From Rhodanobacter lindaniclasticus (GTDB taxonomy: Bacteria > Pseudomonadota > Gammaproteobacteria > Xanthomonadales > Rhodanobacteraceae), in contig NZ_MWIO01000014.1 in NCBI RefSeq assembly GCF_004799035.1, positions 124,001-188,000 on the forward strand: a stretch of DNA of 64,000 bases, given 5' to 3'. The notes below the pieces were generated by a model. It had not been told where the DNA came from. It did no database searches and worked only from the letters and a program-made list of their open reading frames with translations. This document shows, piece by piece, positions 57,398 through 64,000 of the stretch. How positions within the stretch are numbered: the stretch's first letter is position 1; every line of letters begins with the position of its first letter. The translations under genes and the position numbers were made by a program.

Positions 57398-58597
57398 ATG
57401 ACGCCCCTGATCCTGGTCCTCAACTGCGGCTCGTCGAGCATCAAGTTCGCGCTGTTCGATGCAGCCGCCGTGCCGCTGCCGCGCAAGCCATTGTGGAACG
57501 GCAAGGTGCAGGGCATCGGTGGCCCGACGCCCGACTTCGGTGAGACCGGGGTCGCGCCGTTCACGATCTCGCTCGACCCGGCACAGCCCTACCGCGCGGC
57601 GCTGACGCTGATCCTGCAGCGCGTGCGCGCACGGCTCGATGGCCGGCGCCTCGCCGTGGTCGCGCATCGCGTGGTGCACGGCGGCAGCCGCTATTTCCAG
57701 CCCACGCGCATCGATGCGGGCGTGCTGGCCGACCTGACGAGCTACGTGCCGCTGGCGCCGCTGCACCAGCCGTTCGCGCTGGAGGCGATCGAGATCCTGC
57801 TGCGGGAGTCGCCCGAGCTGCCGCAGGTGGCCTGTTTCGACACCGGCTTTCATCACACCATGCCGACGGTCGAGCAGATCCTGCCGCTGCCGTGGGATGC
57901 CTGGCAGCGCGGCCTGCGCCGCTACGGTTTCCACGGCCTGTCGTATGCCTTCATGGCAACCGCGCTGGCCGAACGCCACGGCGAGGCGGCACGCGGACGC
58001 AGCATCGTCGCGCACCTGGGCAGCGGCGCCAGCCTGTGCGCGATGAACAAGCTCGAAAGCGTCGCCACCACGATGGGCTTCTCCGCGCTCGACGGCCTGA
58101 TGATGGGCACGCGCACCGGCGCGCTCGACCCCGGCGCGCTGCTGTACCTGATGGAGATCGAGAAGCTCTCGCTCGAAGAGGTGGGCCACCTGCTCTACCA
58201 CCGCAGCGGCCTGCTCGGCGTCTCCGGCGTGTCGTCCGAACCGCGCGTGATCGTGCAGCACGAAGCTGACGACGGCGAGCCCGGCGAACGCGCGCGCCTG
58301 GCGCTCGCACTCTACGTGCGTCGGATCGTCCGCGAGATCGGCGCATTGGCAGCCGTGCTGGGCGGGCTCGAGCTGCTGGTGTTCACCGCCGGCGTGGGCG
58401 AGCACAACGCCTTCGTGCGCGAGCGCGTGTGCCGCGATCTCGCCTTCCTCGGCGTCGCGCTGGACGAGGGCCGCAACGCGGCGCACGCGCCGATCATCTC
58501 CGCCGACGGCAGCCGCGTGATCGTCGGCGTCGAGCCGACCAACGAGGAATGGATCGCCGCGCGCGATGCCGCCGCGGTACTGGGCGGCGTCGGCTGA
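57398..58597 (+). CDS. ackA: Acetate kinase
   Basis: A 399-residue acetate kinase that makes ATP and acetate from acetyl phosphate. Signature 1, LILVLNCGSSSIKFALF, is at the N-terminus; RVVHGG, FHHTMP, RRYGFHGLSY, HLGSGASLCA, TRTGALDPG and VFTAGVGEHNAFVR follow, as in canonical AckA. It closes the xfp-pta-ackA operon, which turns pentose phosphate into acetate with substrate-level phosphorylation when oxygen is scarce. Confidence 0.97.
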   Translation: MTPLILVLNCGSSSIKFALFDAAAVPLPRKPLWNGKVQGIGGPTPDFGETGVAPFTISLDPAQPYRAALTLILQRVRARLDGRRLAVVAHRVVHGGSRYFQPTRIDAGVLADLTSYVPLAPLHQPFALEAIEILLRESPELPQVACFDTGFHHTMPTVEQILPLPWDAWQRGLRRYGFHGLSYAFMATALAERHGEAARGRSIVAHLGSGASLCAMNKLESVATTMGFSALDGLMMGTRTGALDPGALLYLMEIEKLSLEEVGHLLYHRSGLLGVSGVSSEPRVIVQHEADDGEPGERARLALALYVRRIVREIGALAAVLGGLELLVFTAGVGEHNAFVRERVCRDLAFLGVALDEGRNAAHAPIISADGSRVIVGVEPTNEEWIAARDAAAVLGGVG

Positions 58598-58655
58598 TTT
58601 GGAGAGGACAACCTGGCGGTCGCTGCGGCGCCATGCCACAACGCCTTCCGCGTCG

Positions 58656-59117
58656 ATGCATGGCAGCATGGACTGGCTGAAGGTTCCTCGCAGGTTGTCG
58701 GGAAAACCCTTGCGCCATACGCGTAAAATCCGCGTCCTGTTTGCCTGGCTGGCCCTGTTCGCCCTCGGCCTGACCATCGTTGCGCCGGTGGTTTCGCGCA
58801 CCCTGGCAAGCGTCGCCGCCAGCTCCGTGCACGACGCACGCCACACCATGGACATGGCGGCGCCGATACCCGCCGGGCATGCCGACTCGCACCCATCCGA
58901 CCACGCACACGTCGATCATGACGACATGCTGATGGAGCAGTGCGGCTACTGCGGCCTGCTCGGCCACAGTCCACTGCTGCTCGTCATCGCCTGGCTGCCC
59001 GGACTGCTGCCGCAAGCCGCACCGCGCCAACCGGTGCCGACCGCGCCGCAACGCGGCCCCGAACGTTCCACGCTGACCGCGGTGCCGCGCGGCCCGCCGG
59101 CATTCCCGCCCGGCTGA
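58656..59117 (+). CDS. DUF2946 family protein
   Basis: A 153-residue protein with an N-terminal hydrophobic segment, a His-rich stretch (HADSHPSDHAHVDHDD) and the DUF2946 hallmark EQCGYCGLLGHSP followed by a second hydrophobic helix. The His and Cys clusters suggest copper or other metal binding. Such genes are often next to TonB-dependent copper receptors, as here. The start could be ATG 58656 or 58668; neither has a strong Shine-Dalgarno. Confidence 0.82.
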   Translation: MHGSMDWLKVPRRLSGKPLRHTRKIRVLFAWLALFALGLTIVAPVVSRTLASVAASSVHDARHTMDMAAPIPAGHADSHPSDHAHVDHDDMLMEQCGYCGLLGHSPLLLVIAWLPGLLPQAAPRQPVPTAPQRGPERSTLTAVPRGPPAFPPG

Positions 59118-59185
59118 TCTGCATCGACCCGCGGCCGGGGCGCACCTCCCGCGCCCGCCGCCCTGCCAGAACATCGAGGAACGCC

Positions 59186-61306
59186 ATGTCTGCCCGTATT
59201 TTTTGCGCGCACGCCCGTGCGGCTGCGCCATCGTCACTGCACGCCACCAGCGTGCCCCGTCCCGCCCGCCGCGCGCTGGCGCGCACGATCGGACTTGCCC
59301 TGCTGCTGGGACCACCGCTGGCCGCGACCGCCACCGAGCCGTCCATCACGGTGTTCGCGCCCATCGTGGTCACCGCGGTGATGCAGGACGGCCCGCTCAC
59401 CGTCACCACCGACCCGAAGGCACCGCGCCAACCCGTGCCGGCCAGCGACGGCGCGGATTTCCTGAAAACCATTCCCGGCTTCGCGGTGATCCGCAAGGGC
59501 GGCAGCAATGGCGACCCGGTGCTGCGCGGCATGACCGGCTCGCGCCTGAACATCCTGATCGACGGTGGCCAGATCGGCGGCGGCTGTCCGTCGCGGATGG
59601 ACCCGCCCACCGCCTACATCTCGCCGCAGCTGTACGACCGCGTCACCGTGATCAAGGGTCCGCAGACCGTGCAGTACGGCCCCGGCAATTCGGCCGGGAC
59701 GGTGCTGTTCGAGCGCGATTTCAAGCGCTACACGGAACCGGGCCACGCATTCGAGGGCAGCCTGCTCGGCGGCTCGAACGGGCGCAACGACCAGATGGTC
59801 GACCTGCGCACCGGCACGCCGGATGTCTACCTTGGCGTCAGCGCCAACCACACCCATGCCCAGGACTACGCGGACGGCGATGGCCGCCGCGTGCATTCCT
59901 CCTACGACCGCTGGAACACCGACCTGACCCTGGGCTGGACGCCGGACGACGACACCCGCGTCGAGCTGACCACCGGCAAGGGCGACGGCAAGGCGGCCTA
60001 CGCCTTCAGCGGCATGGATGGCGTGCAGTTCCTGCGCGAGAGCGTGGGGTTGAAGTTCGAACAGCGCCGCGCCGACGGCCCGCTGGAAAAGCTGGAGGCA
60101 CAGCTCTACTACAACTACGCCGACCACGTGATGGACAACTACACCCTGCGCCAGCCGGACCCCAGCAGCGTGATGCCGATGGCGATGGCCAGCGACGTGG
60201 CGCGCACCACCGTCGGTGGCCGCGCCGCCGCCAGCTTCCGGTGGGGCGAATCGCTGGAACTGGCGGCCGGCGTCGACGGCTCGGCCAACACGCACACCGC
60301 ACGCATGGGCGGACCGGCCGGCGGGATGCTGCCGGACTATCACGATCAACCGCGCCTGCGCGACGCACGCATCGGCACGCTCGGCGCCTTCGGCGAACTG
60401 CGCTGGACGCTGGCCGAGCGCGACCTGCTCATTGGCGGTGCACGCCTCGACCGCGCGCACGCGCGCGGCTACCAGTTGGCCGCATCCGGCATGGGCGGCA
60501 CGGCAAAGCTCCCCGCGAGCCGCTCGTCCACCCTGCCCGCCGGCTTCGTGCGCTACGAGCATGATCTGGCCGCGGCACCAGCCACGTTCTACGCCGGCAT
60601 CGGCCACGTCGAGCGCTTCCCCGATTACTGGGAACTGTTCGGCCGGCATGTCGACAAGAGCGTCGCCGCGTTCCGCCGACTGAATCCGGAGCGCACCACC
60701 CAGCTCGATGTCGGCCTGCAGTACAACGACGGCAAGCGGCTGAGGGGCTGGGTGTCCGGCTACCTCGGCGTGGTCGACGACTTCATCCTGCTCGACTATG
60801 GCAGCGGCATGATGGGCAAGAGCCAGGCGCGCAATGTCCGGGCACGCATCGCCGGTACCGAGGCCGGCCTGGTCTACGCCTTCGACGACCGCTGGAAGGG
60901 CGACGCCACACTGGCCTGGGCCTGGGGCGAAAACCGCAGCGACCACCGCCCGCTGCCGCAGATGCCGCCGCTGGAGGCGCGTTTCGGGCTCACCTACGAC
61001 AGCGGCGTCTGGTCGGCGGGCGCCCTGTGGCGGGTGGCCGCGGCGCAGCACCGGGCCGCGCCGGGCAGCGGCAACATCGTCGGCCAGGATCTCGGGCCGA
61101 GTGCCGGCTTCGGCGTGTTCTCGCTCAACAGTGGCTATCGTCTCAGCCGCACGCTCACGCTCAGCGCGGGGATCGACAACCTGCTGGACAAGACCTACGC
61201 CGAGCACGTCAACGCGGCGAACGCAGGACTGGTCGGCTACGTCAACACGCTGCGGGTGAACGAGCCGGGCCGCACCGGCTGGCTGAAGCTCGACGTGAAA
61301 CTCTGA
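59186..61306 (+). CDS. TonB-dependent copper receptor (OprC/NosA type)
   Basis: A 706-residue outer-membrane receptor. A signal peptide (about 1-50) is followed by a plug domain (DGADFLKTIPGFAVIRKGGSNGDPVLRGM, NILIDGG) and a barrel ending in LKLDVKL. The GGCPSRMDPPTAYISP segment is typical of copper receptors of the OprC/NosA type, and Met-rich loops (SVMPMAMAS, MGGPAGGMLP) suit copper. GAGGAA supports the ATG at 59186. NosA-type receptors supply copper for enzymes such as nitrous oxide reductase, which is not in this window, and for azurin, which is. Confidence 0.92.
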   Translation: MSARIFCAHARAAAPSSLHATSVPRPARRALARTIGLALLLGPPLAATATEPSITVFAPIVVTAVMQDGPLTVTTDPKAPRQPVPASDGADFLKTIPGFAVIRKGGSNGDPVLRGMTGSRLNILIDGGQIGGGCPSRMDPPTAYISPQLYDRVTVIKGPQTVQYGPGNSAGTVLFERDFKRYTEPGHAFEGSLLGGSNGRNDQMVDLRTGTPDVYLGVSANHTHAQDYADGDGRRVHSSYDRWNTDLTLGWTPDDDTRVELTTGKGDGKAAYAFSGMDGVQFLRESVGLKFEQRRADGPLEKLEAQLYYNYADHVMDNYTLRQPDPSSVMPMAMASDVARTTVGGRAAASFRWGESLELAAGVDGSANTHTARMGGPAGGMLPDYHDQPRLRDARIGTLGAFGELRWTLAERDLLIGGARLDRAHARGYQLAASGMGGTAKLPASRSSTLPAGFVRYEHDLAAAPATFYAGIGHVERFPDYWELFGRHVDKSVAAFRRLNPERTTQLDVGLQYNDGKRLRGWVSGYLGVVDDFILLDYGSGMMGKSQARNVRARIAGTEAGLVYAFDDRWKGDATLAWAWGENRSDHRPLPQMPPLEARFGLTYDSGVWSAGALWRVAAAQHRAAPGSGNIVGQDLGPSAGFGVFSLNSGYRLSRTLTLSAGIDNLLDKTYAEHVNAANAGLVGYVNTLRVNEPGRTGWLKLDVKL

Positions 61307-61772
61307 GAGGTTGTGCTTTCTTGCTCTTGCTTCCCCCGCTTGCGGGGGAAGGTACCCGCAGGGCGGAAGGGGGGCTTTTCGCTTTGCAAAAGCCAAGATC
61401 AAGATCGCCTCCATCCGCCTTCGGCACCTTCCCCCGCTTCGCGAGGGAAGGAAAAACCGGGTGCGACGCCGCCGTCGAATCTTTCACAGGCTCTGAGAGG
61501 TTGTGCTTTCTTGCTCTTGCTTCCCCCGCGCAGCGGGGGAAGGTGCCCGAAGGGCGGAAGGGGGAGCTTTTCGCTTTGCAAAAGCCAAGATCAAGAGCGC
61601 CCCCATCCGCCTTCGGCACCCCGGATCAAGTCCGGGGCAGGCTCTTCCCCCGCTTCGCGAGGGAAGGAAAAACCGGGTGCGACGCCGCCGTCGAATTTTT
61701 CACAGGCTCTGAGAGGTTGTGCTTTCTTGCTCTTGCTTCCCCCGCTTCGCGAGGGAAGGAAAAACCAGGTGC
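61301..61772. repeat. Tandem intergenic repeat, two and a part copies
   Basis: Units starting CTCTGAGAGGTTGTGC begin at 61301, 61491 and 61707. Units 1 (190 bp) and 2 (216 bp) share TTCCCCCGC...GCGGGGGAAGG hairpins, a CGCTTTGCAAAAGCC palindrome and the same end. Unit 2 carries an extra CCCCGGATCAAGTCCGGGG palindrome of about 26 bp. Unit 3 is shortened: its first 40 bases join directly to the unit end. The first unit starts in the last codons of the TonB receptor gene (CTC-TGA), so the first repeat includes its stop codon. The 523-bp gap holds no credible gene. Confidence 0.85.
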
Positions 61773-61829
61773 ACCGCGTCGCGCACGCGTTGCGGGCGGC
61801 GCTTCACGGGCCACCCGCAACGCGCCGCC

Positions 61830-62336
61830 TCACGGCTCGTCGTGCATCACGTGTTCGACCGGCACCGGCTTGTCCCAGCCGGGATCGTCGAAATACTGCG
61901 GGTAATGCGCGATCGCCGCGCGCATGTCGGCCACCGCGGACACCTTCGCCGGATCGGCCTTCAACGCCTGCGCGGCCGTGAGCAGCGGCACCAGGATGCC
62001 GTGCAGCGCGGCATCGGGCTCGGCCGACAGCTTGCAGTTGGCGAACATGTAGGTCACCGCACTTTCCACCTCGGTGGCGCGGTCGACCGCCATCGGCGCG
62101 CTCATGTGACCCATCTCGTAGTGGGCCAGCTCGGCCACCGCGGTGTGCGCGCGGCGCATGCCCGCGCGCAGCGGGGCATCCGGCGTCCAGCGCTGTGCCG
62201 GCACCTGCGTGGCGGCGCTGGCGGCGTGTGCCGCGTGGCTGTCGTGCTCGGCGTGGGCGTGTTGGGGACCGGCCTGGGCCGCAGTGGCGAGGCCGAGCGC
62301 GCAGGCGCTGGCGAGAAGAATGCGTACAGCTTTCAT
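61830..62336 (-). CDS. Periplasmic protein of unknown function, paralogue of 24195-24764
   Basis: A 168-residue secreted protein: signal peptide to about residue 22 (AAQAG), a His/Ala-rich segment (HAHAEHDSHAAHAA) and a core with QRWTPDAPLRAGMRRAHTAV, ending HYPQYFDDPGWDKPV. The core is homologous to the protein at 24195. The His-rich stretch may bind metal, fitting the nearby copper receptor. The ATG at 62336 has GGAG 10 nt upstream, and an FNR-type box overlaps the end of the preceding RND gene. Not assigned to a named family. Confidence 0.75.
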   Translation of the reverse strand: MKAVRILLASACALGLATAAQAGPQHAHAEHDSHAAHAASAATQVPAQRWTPDAPLRAGMRRAHTAVAELAHYEMGHMSAPMAVDRATEVESAVTYMFANCKLSAEPDAALHGILVPLLTAAQALKADPAKVSAVADMRAAIAHYPQYFDDPGWDKPVPVEHVMHDEP

Positions 62337-62379
62337 GCGGATCACTCCGGCAGGCGGCGCGGACGCCGCGGATGAAGGC

Positions 62380-62422
62380 ATGCTAGCGCGCGGTGCCGGC
62401 GAGCCGGCCTGACCGGGGTCAA
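62380..62422 (-). promoter_or_regulatory. FNR/Dnr-type promoter of the 61830-62336 gene
   Basis: On the minus strand TTGAC-CCCG-GTCAG (62422 to 62409) is followed by TAGCAT (62385 to 62380), one base farther than in the other twelve sites. The box overlaps the stop codon of the RND gene. Confidence 0.55.
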
Positions 62423-64000
62423 GCCGGCGGCGCCTGCGACAATCGGCCATCCGGCCCCGTGCGCCGCTGCAGCCAGGCGTAGTAGAGCAGCGGGATCACC
62501 AGCAGGGTCAGCGCGGTGGAGACCAGGATGCCGAAGATCAGCGACACCGCCAGGCCCTGGAAGATCGGGTCGTCGATGATGAAGAAGCCGCCGATCATAG
62601 CCGCCAGCCCGGTCAACACGATCGGCTTGGCGCGCACCGCCGCGGCCTCGACCACCGCCTCGCGCAGCGGACTGCCGGCGGCCAGCGCGTGGTTGATGAA
62701 GTCGATCAGCAGGATCGAGTTGCGCACGATGATGCCGGCCAGCGCGATCATGCCGATCATCGAGGTGGCGGTGTACTGCGCGCCGACCAGCGCATGCCCG
62801 GGCATCACGCCGATCACGGTCAGCGGGATCGGCGCCATGATGATCAGCGGCACCACGTAGCTCTTGAACTGGCCGACCACCAGCAGATAGATCAGCAGCA
62901 GGCCCGCCGAGTAGGCCAGGCCCATGTCGCGGAACGTCTCGTAGGTGATCTGCCACTCGCCGTCCCACTTCACCGCGGCGTCGGTGGTGTCGGTCGGCTG
63001 CGCGATGAAGTGCTGCTGCAGCAGCTGCCCCGCCACCTTGTCGTGGCCGAGCTTGCCGACCAGCGAGAACATGCCGTACAGCGGGCTGTCGGTGCTGCCG
63101 GCGTCGTCGCCGGTGACGGTGGCATAGGGCAGCAGGTCCTTGTGCCAGATCGCCTGCTCGCGCTGCGCCGACTGCACGCGGACCACCTCGGACAACGGCA
63201 CCAGCGCGCCCCCGGCCGCACGCACGCGCAGCGCCAGCAGCTGCTCCATCGACGCCTGGTCGCCCGCGCCCAGGCGCAGGCGGATCGGCACCGCGTACTT
63301 CGCCTGGCCGTCCATCAGCCAGGTGGCATCGTCGCCGGACAAGGCGGTGCGCAGCGCCTGCGCGATGCTCGCCTGATCCAGCCCCAGTCGCGCCGCGCGG
63401 GCGCGATCGACCACCAGCACGTCGCGCGGCGCATCCGCTTCCACGCTGGTGTCGACGTCGACGATGTCCGGGTTGGCCCTGAAATCCTGTTCCAGCCCCA
63501 GCGCCACCTTGCGCACGGTGGCGTAGTCCGGGCCGTAGACCTCGGCCACGATCGGCGCCAGCACCGGCGGCCCCGGCGGCACCTCGACCACCTTCACCGA
63601 GGCGCCGTAGCGCGCGCCGATCTGCGCCAGCGCCGGGCGCACCGCCAGCGCGATGGCGTGGCTCTGCCGCGAGCGCTCGTGCTTGTCGACCAGGTTCACC
63701 TGCAGGTCGCCCACGATCGGGCCGCTGCGCAGGTAGTACTGGCGCACCAGTCCGTTGAAGGTGATCGGCGACGCGGTGCCGGCATAGCCCTGCCAGTCCT
63801 TCACCTCGGGCAGTTTGGCCACCGCCTGCGCCAGCTCGCCGAGCAGGCGGTTGGTGCGCTCCAGCGTGCTGCCCTCGGGCATGTCCACCACCACCTGGAA
63901 CTCGGACTTGTTGTCGAACGGCAGCATTTTCAGCACCACCGCCTTGACCACCACCAGGCCCACCGCCCCCAGCACCAGCGCGCCCATCGCGGCGAACAGC
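62419..64000 (-). CDS. RND efflux transporter permease, C-terminal part
   Basis: The frame stays open to the window edge, so about 527 residues of the C-terminal half of an RND pump are visible (typical proteins exceed 1,000). It shows the second porter domain (PEGSTLERTNRLLGEL, APIVAEVYGPDYATV) and TM7-12 with AGIIVRNSILLIDFINHA, a form of the family motif, and PLLYYAW near the end. It is of the AcrB/MdtB-like rather than clearly metal-type class, as no methionine or acidic metal relay can be placed with certainty. It is a tripartite pump component in the inner membrane. Confidence 0.9.
   Translation of the reverse strand, partial: LFAAMGALVLGAVGLVVVKAVVLKMLPFDNKSEFQVVVDMPEGSTLERTNRLLGELAQAVAKLPEVKDWQGYAGTASPITFNGLVRQYYLRSGPIVGDLQVNLVDKHERSRQSHAIALAVRPALAQIGARYGASVKVVEVPPGPPVLAPIVAEVYGPDYATVRKVALGLEQDFRANPDIVDVDTSVEADAPRDVLVVDRARAARLGLDQASIAQALRTALSGDDATWLMDGQAKYAVPIRLRLGAGDQASMEQLLALRVRAAGGALVPLSEVVRVQSAQREQAIWHKDLLPYATVTGDDAGSTDSPLYGMFSLVGKLGHDKVAGQLLQQHFIAQPTDTTDAAVKWDGEWQITYETFRDMGLAYSAGLLLIYLLVVGQFKSYVVPLIIMAPIPLTVIGVMPGHALVGAQYTATSMIGMIALAGIIVRNSILLIDFINHALAAGSPLREAVVEAAAVRAKPIVLTGLAAMIGGFFIIDDPIFQGLAVSLIFGILVSTALTLLVIPLLYYAWLQRRTGPDGRLSQAPPA

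Noticed and set aside
59114-59127. Possible FNR-type box CTGAT-CTGC-ATCGA before the copper receptor gene
   Set aside because: Both arms are degenerate and no -10-like hexamer lies at the distance seen in the other sites.
61301-61772. CRISPR-like array
   Set aside because: Units are 190-216 bp with no short regular repeats and unique spacers, and no cas genes are present.

Overview
The window is GC-rich (about two thirds G+C by eye), densely coded DNA from a denitrifying or facultatively anaerobic gammaproteobacterium. The gene content (S9 peptidase and S1/P1 nuclease next to pyk and gap, qNOR, phosphoketolase, copper TonB receptor, GTAGGGCGGGC-type repeats) fits the Xanthomonadales, most likely a Rhodanobacter-like organism. 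That placement is inference. No rRNA, tRNA, CRISPR array, phage or transposase gene was seen.

Layout. 1-5975: end of an unknown secreted protein, pyruvate kinase, S9 peptidase, S1/P1 nuclease and gap. 5992-9854: a first quinol-type NO reductase, 7Fe ferredoxin, azurin and a truncated hemoglobin. 10030-16255: thiol peroxidase, a CopD-like membrane protein, a cysteine-synthase-like enzyme, and an SDR-Usp-P-type ATPase operon. 16409-24764: TetR regulator plus a YbhGFSR-like ABC exporter with its own outer-membrane channel. 24824-27617: beta-CASP RNase, LOG protein and cytochrome c'. 27637-32083 (minus strand): PepSY protein, cytochrome b, two-component system and a GGDEF protein. 32160-38920: a second beta-CASP RNase, a heme-containing porin-like protein, and a three-gene cNOR-like operon. 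38991-43420: ferric-reductase-like flavoprotein, cytochrome b561, GNAT and Usp proteins, DUF2238 protein. 43518-49949: a second qNOR (norZ) operon and a CRP/FNR regulator. 50006-58597: Usp, MgtA-like ATPase, and the phosphoketolase-phosphotransacetylase-acetate kinase operon. 58656-64000: copper-uptake pair, a tandem intergenic repeat, a small periplasmic protein and part of an RND pump.

How it works together. Thirteen near-palindromic FNR/Dnr-type boxes (TTGAC-N4-GTCAA and variants) precede transcription units across the window. In twelve of them a -10-like hexamer (CAGAAT, GAGCAT, TATAGT and similar) starts exactly 29.5 bp from the box centre, the geometry of a class II FNR-activated promoter. 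The putative regulon joins NO detoxification and denitrification electron transfer (azurin, cNOR-like complex, norZ, cytochrome b561), energy conservation by substrate-level phosphorylation (xfp-pta-ackA), universal stress proteins, cation ATPases and RNA turnover. A CRP/FNR-type regulator sits inside the island at 49215-49949 but lacks one of the classical FNR cluster cysteines. I read the window as a low-oxygen/NO survival island; the regulatory claim rests on sequence pattern only.
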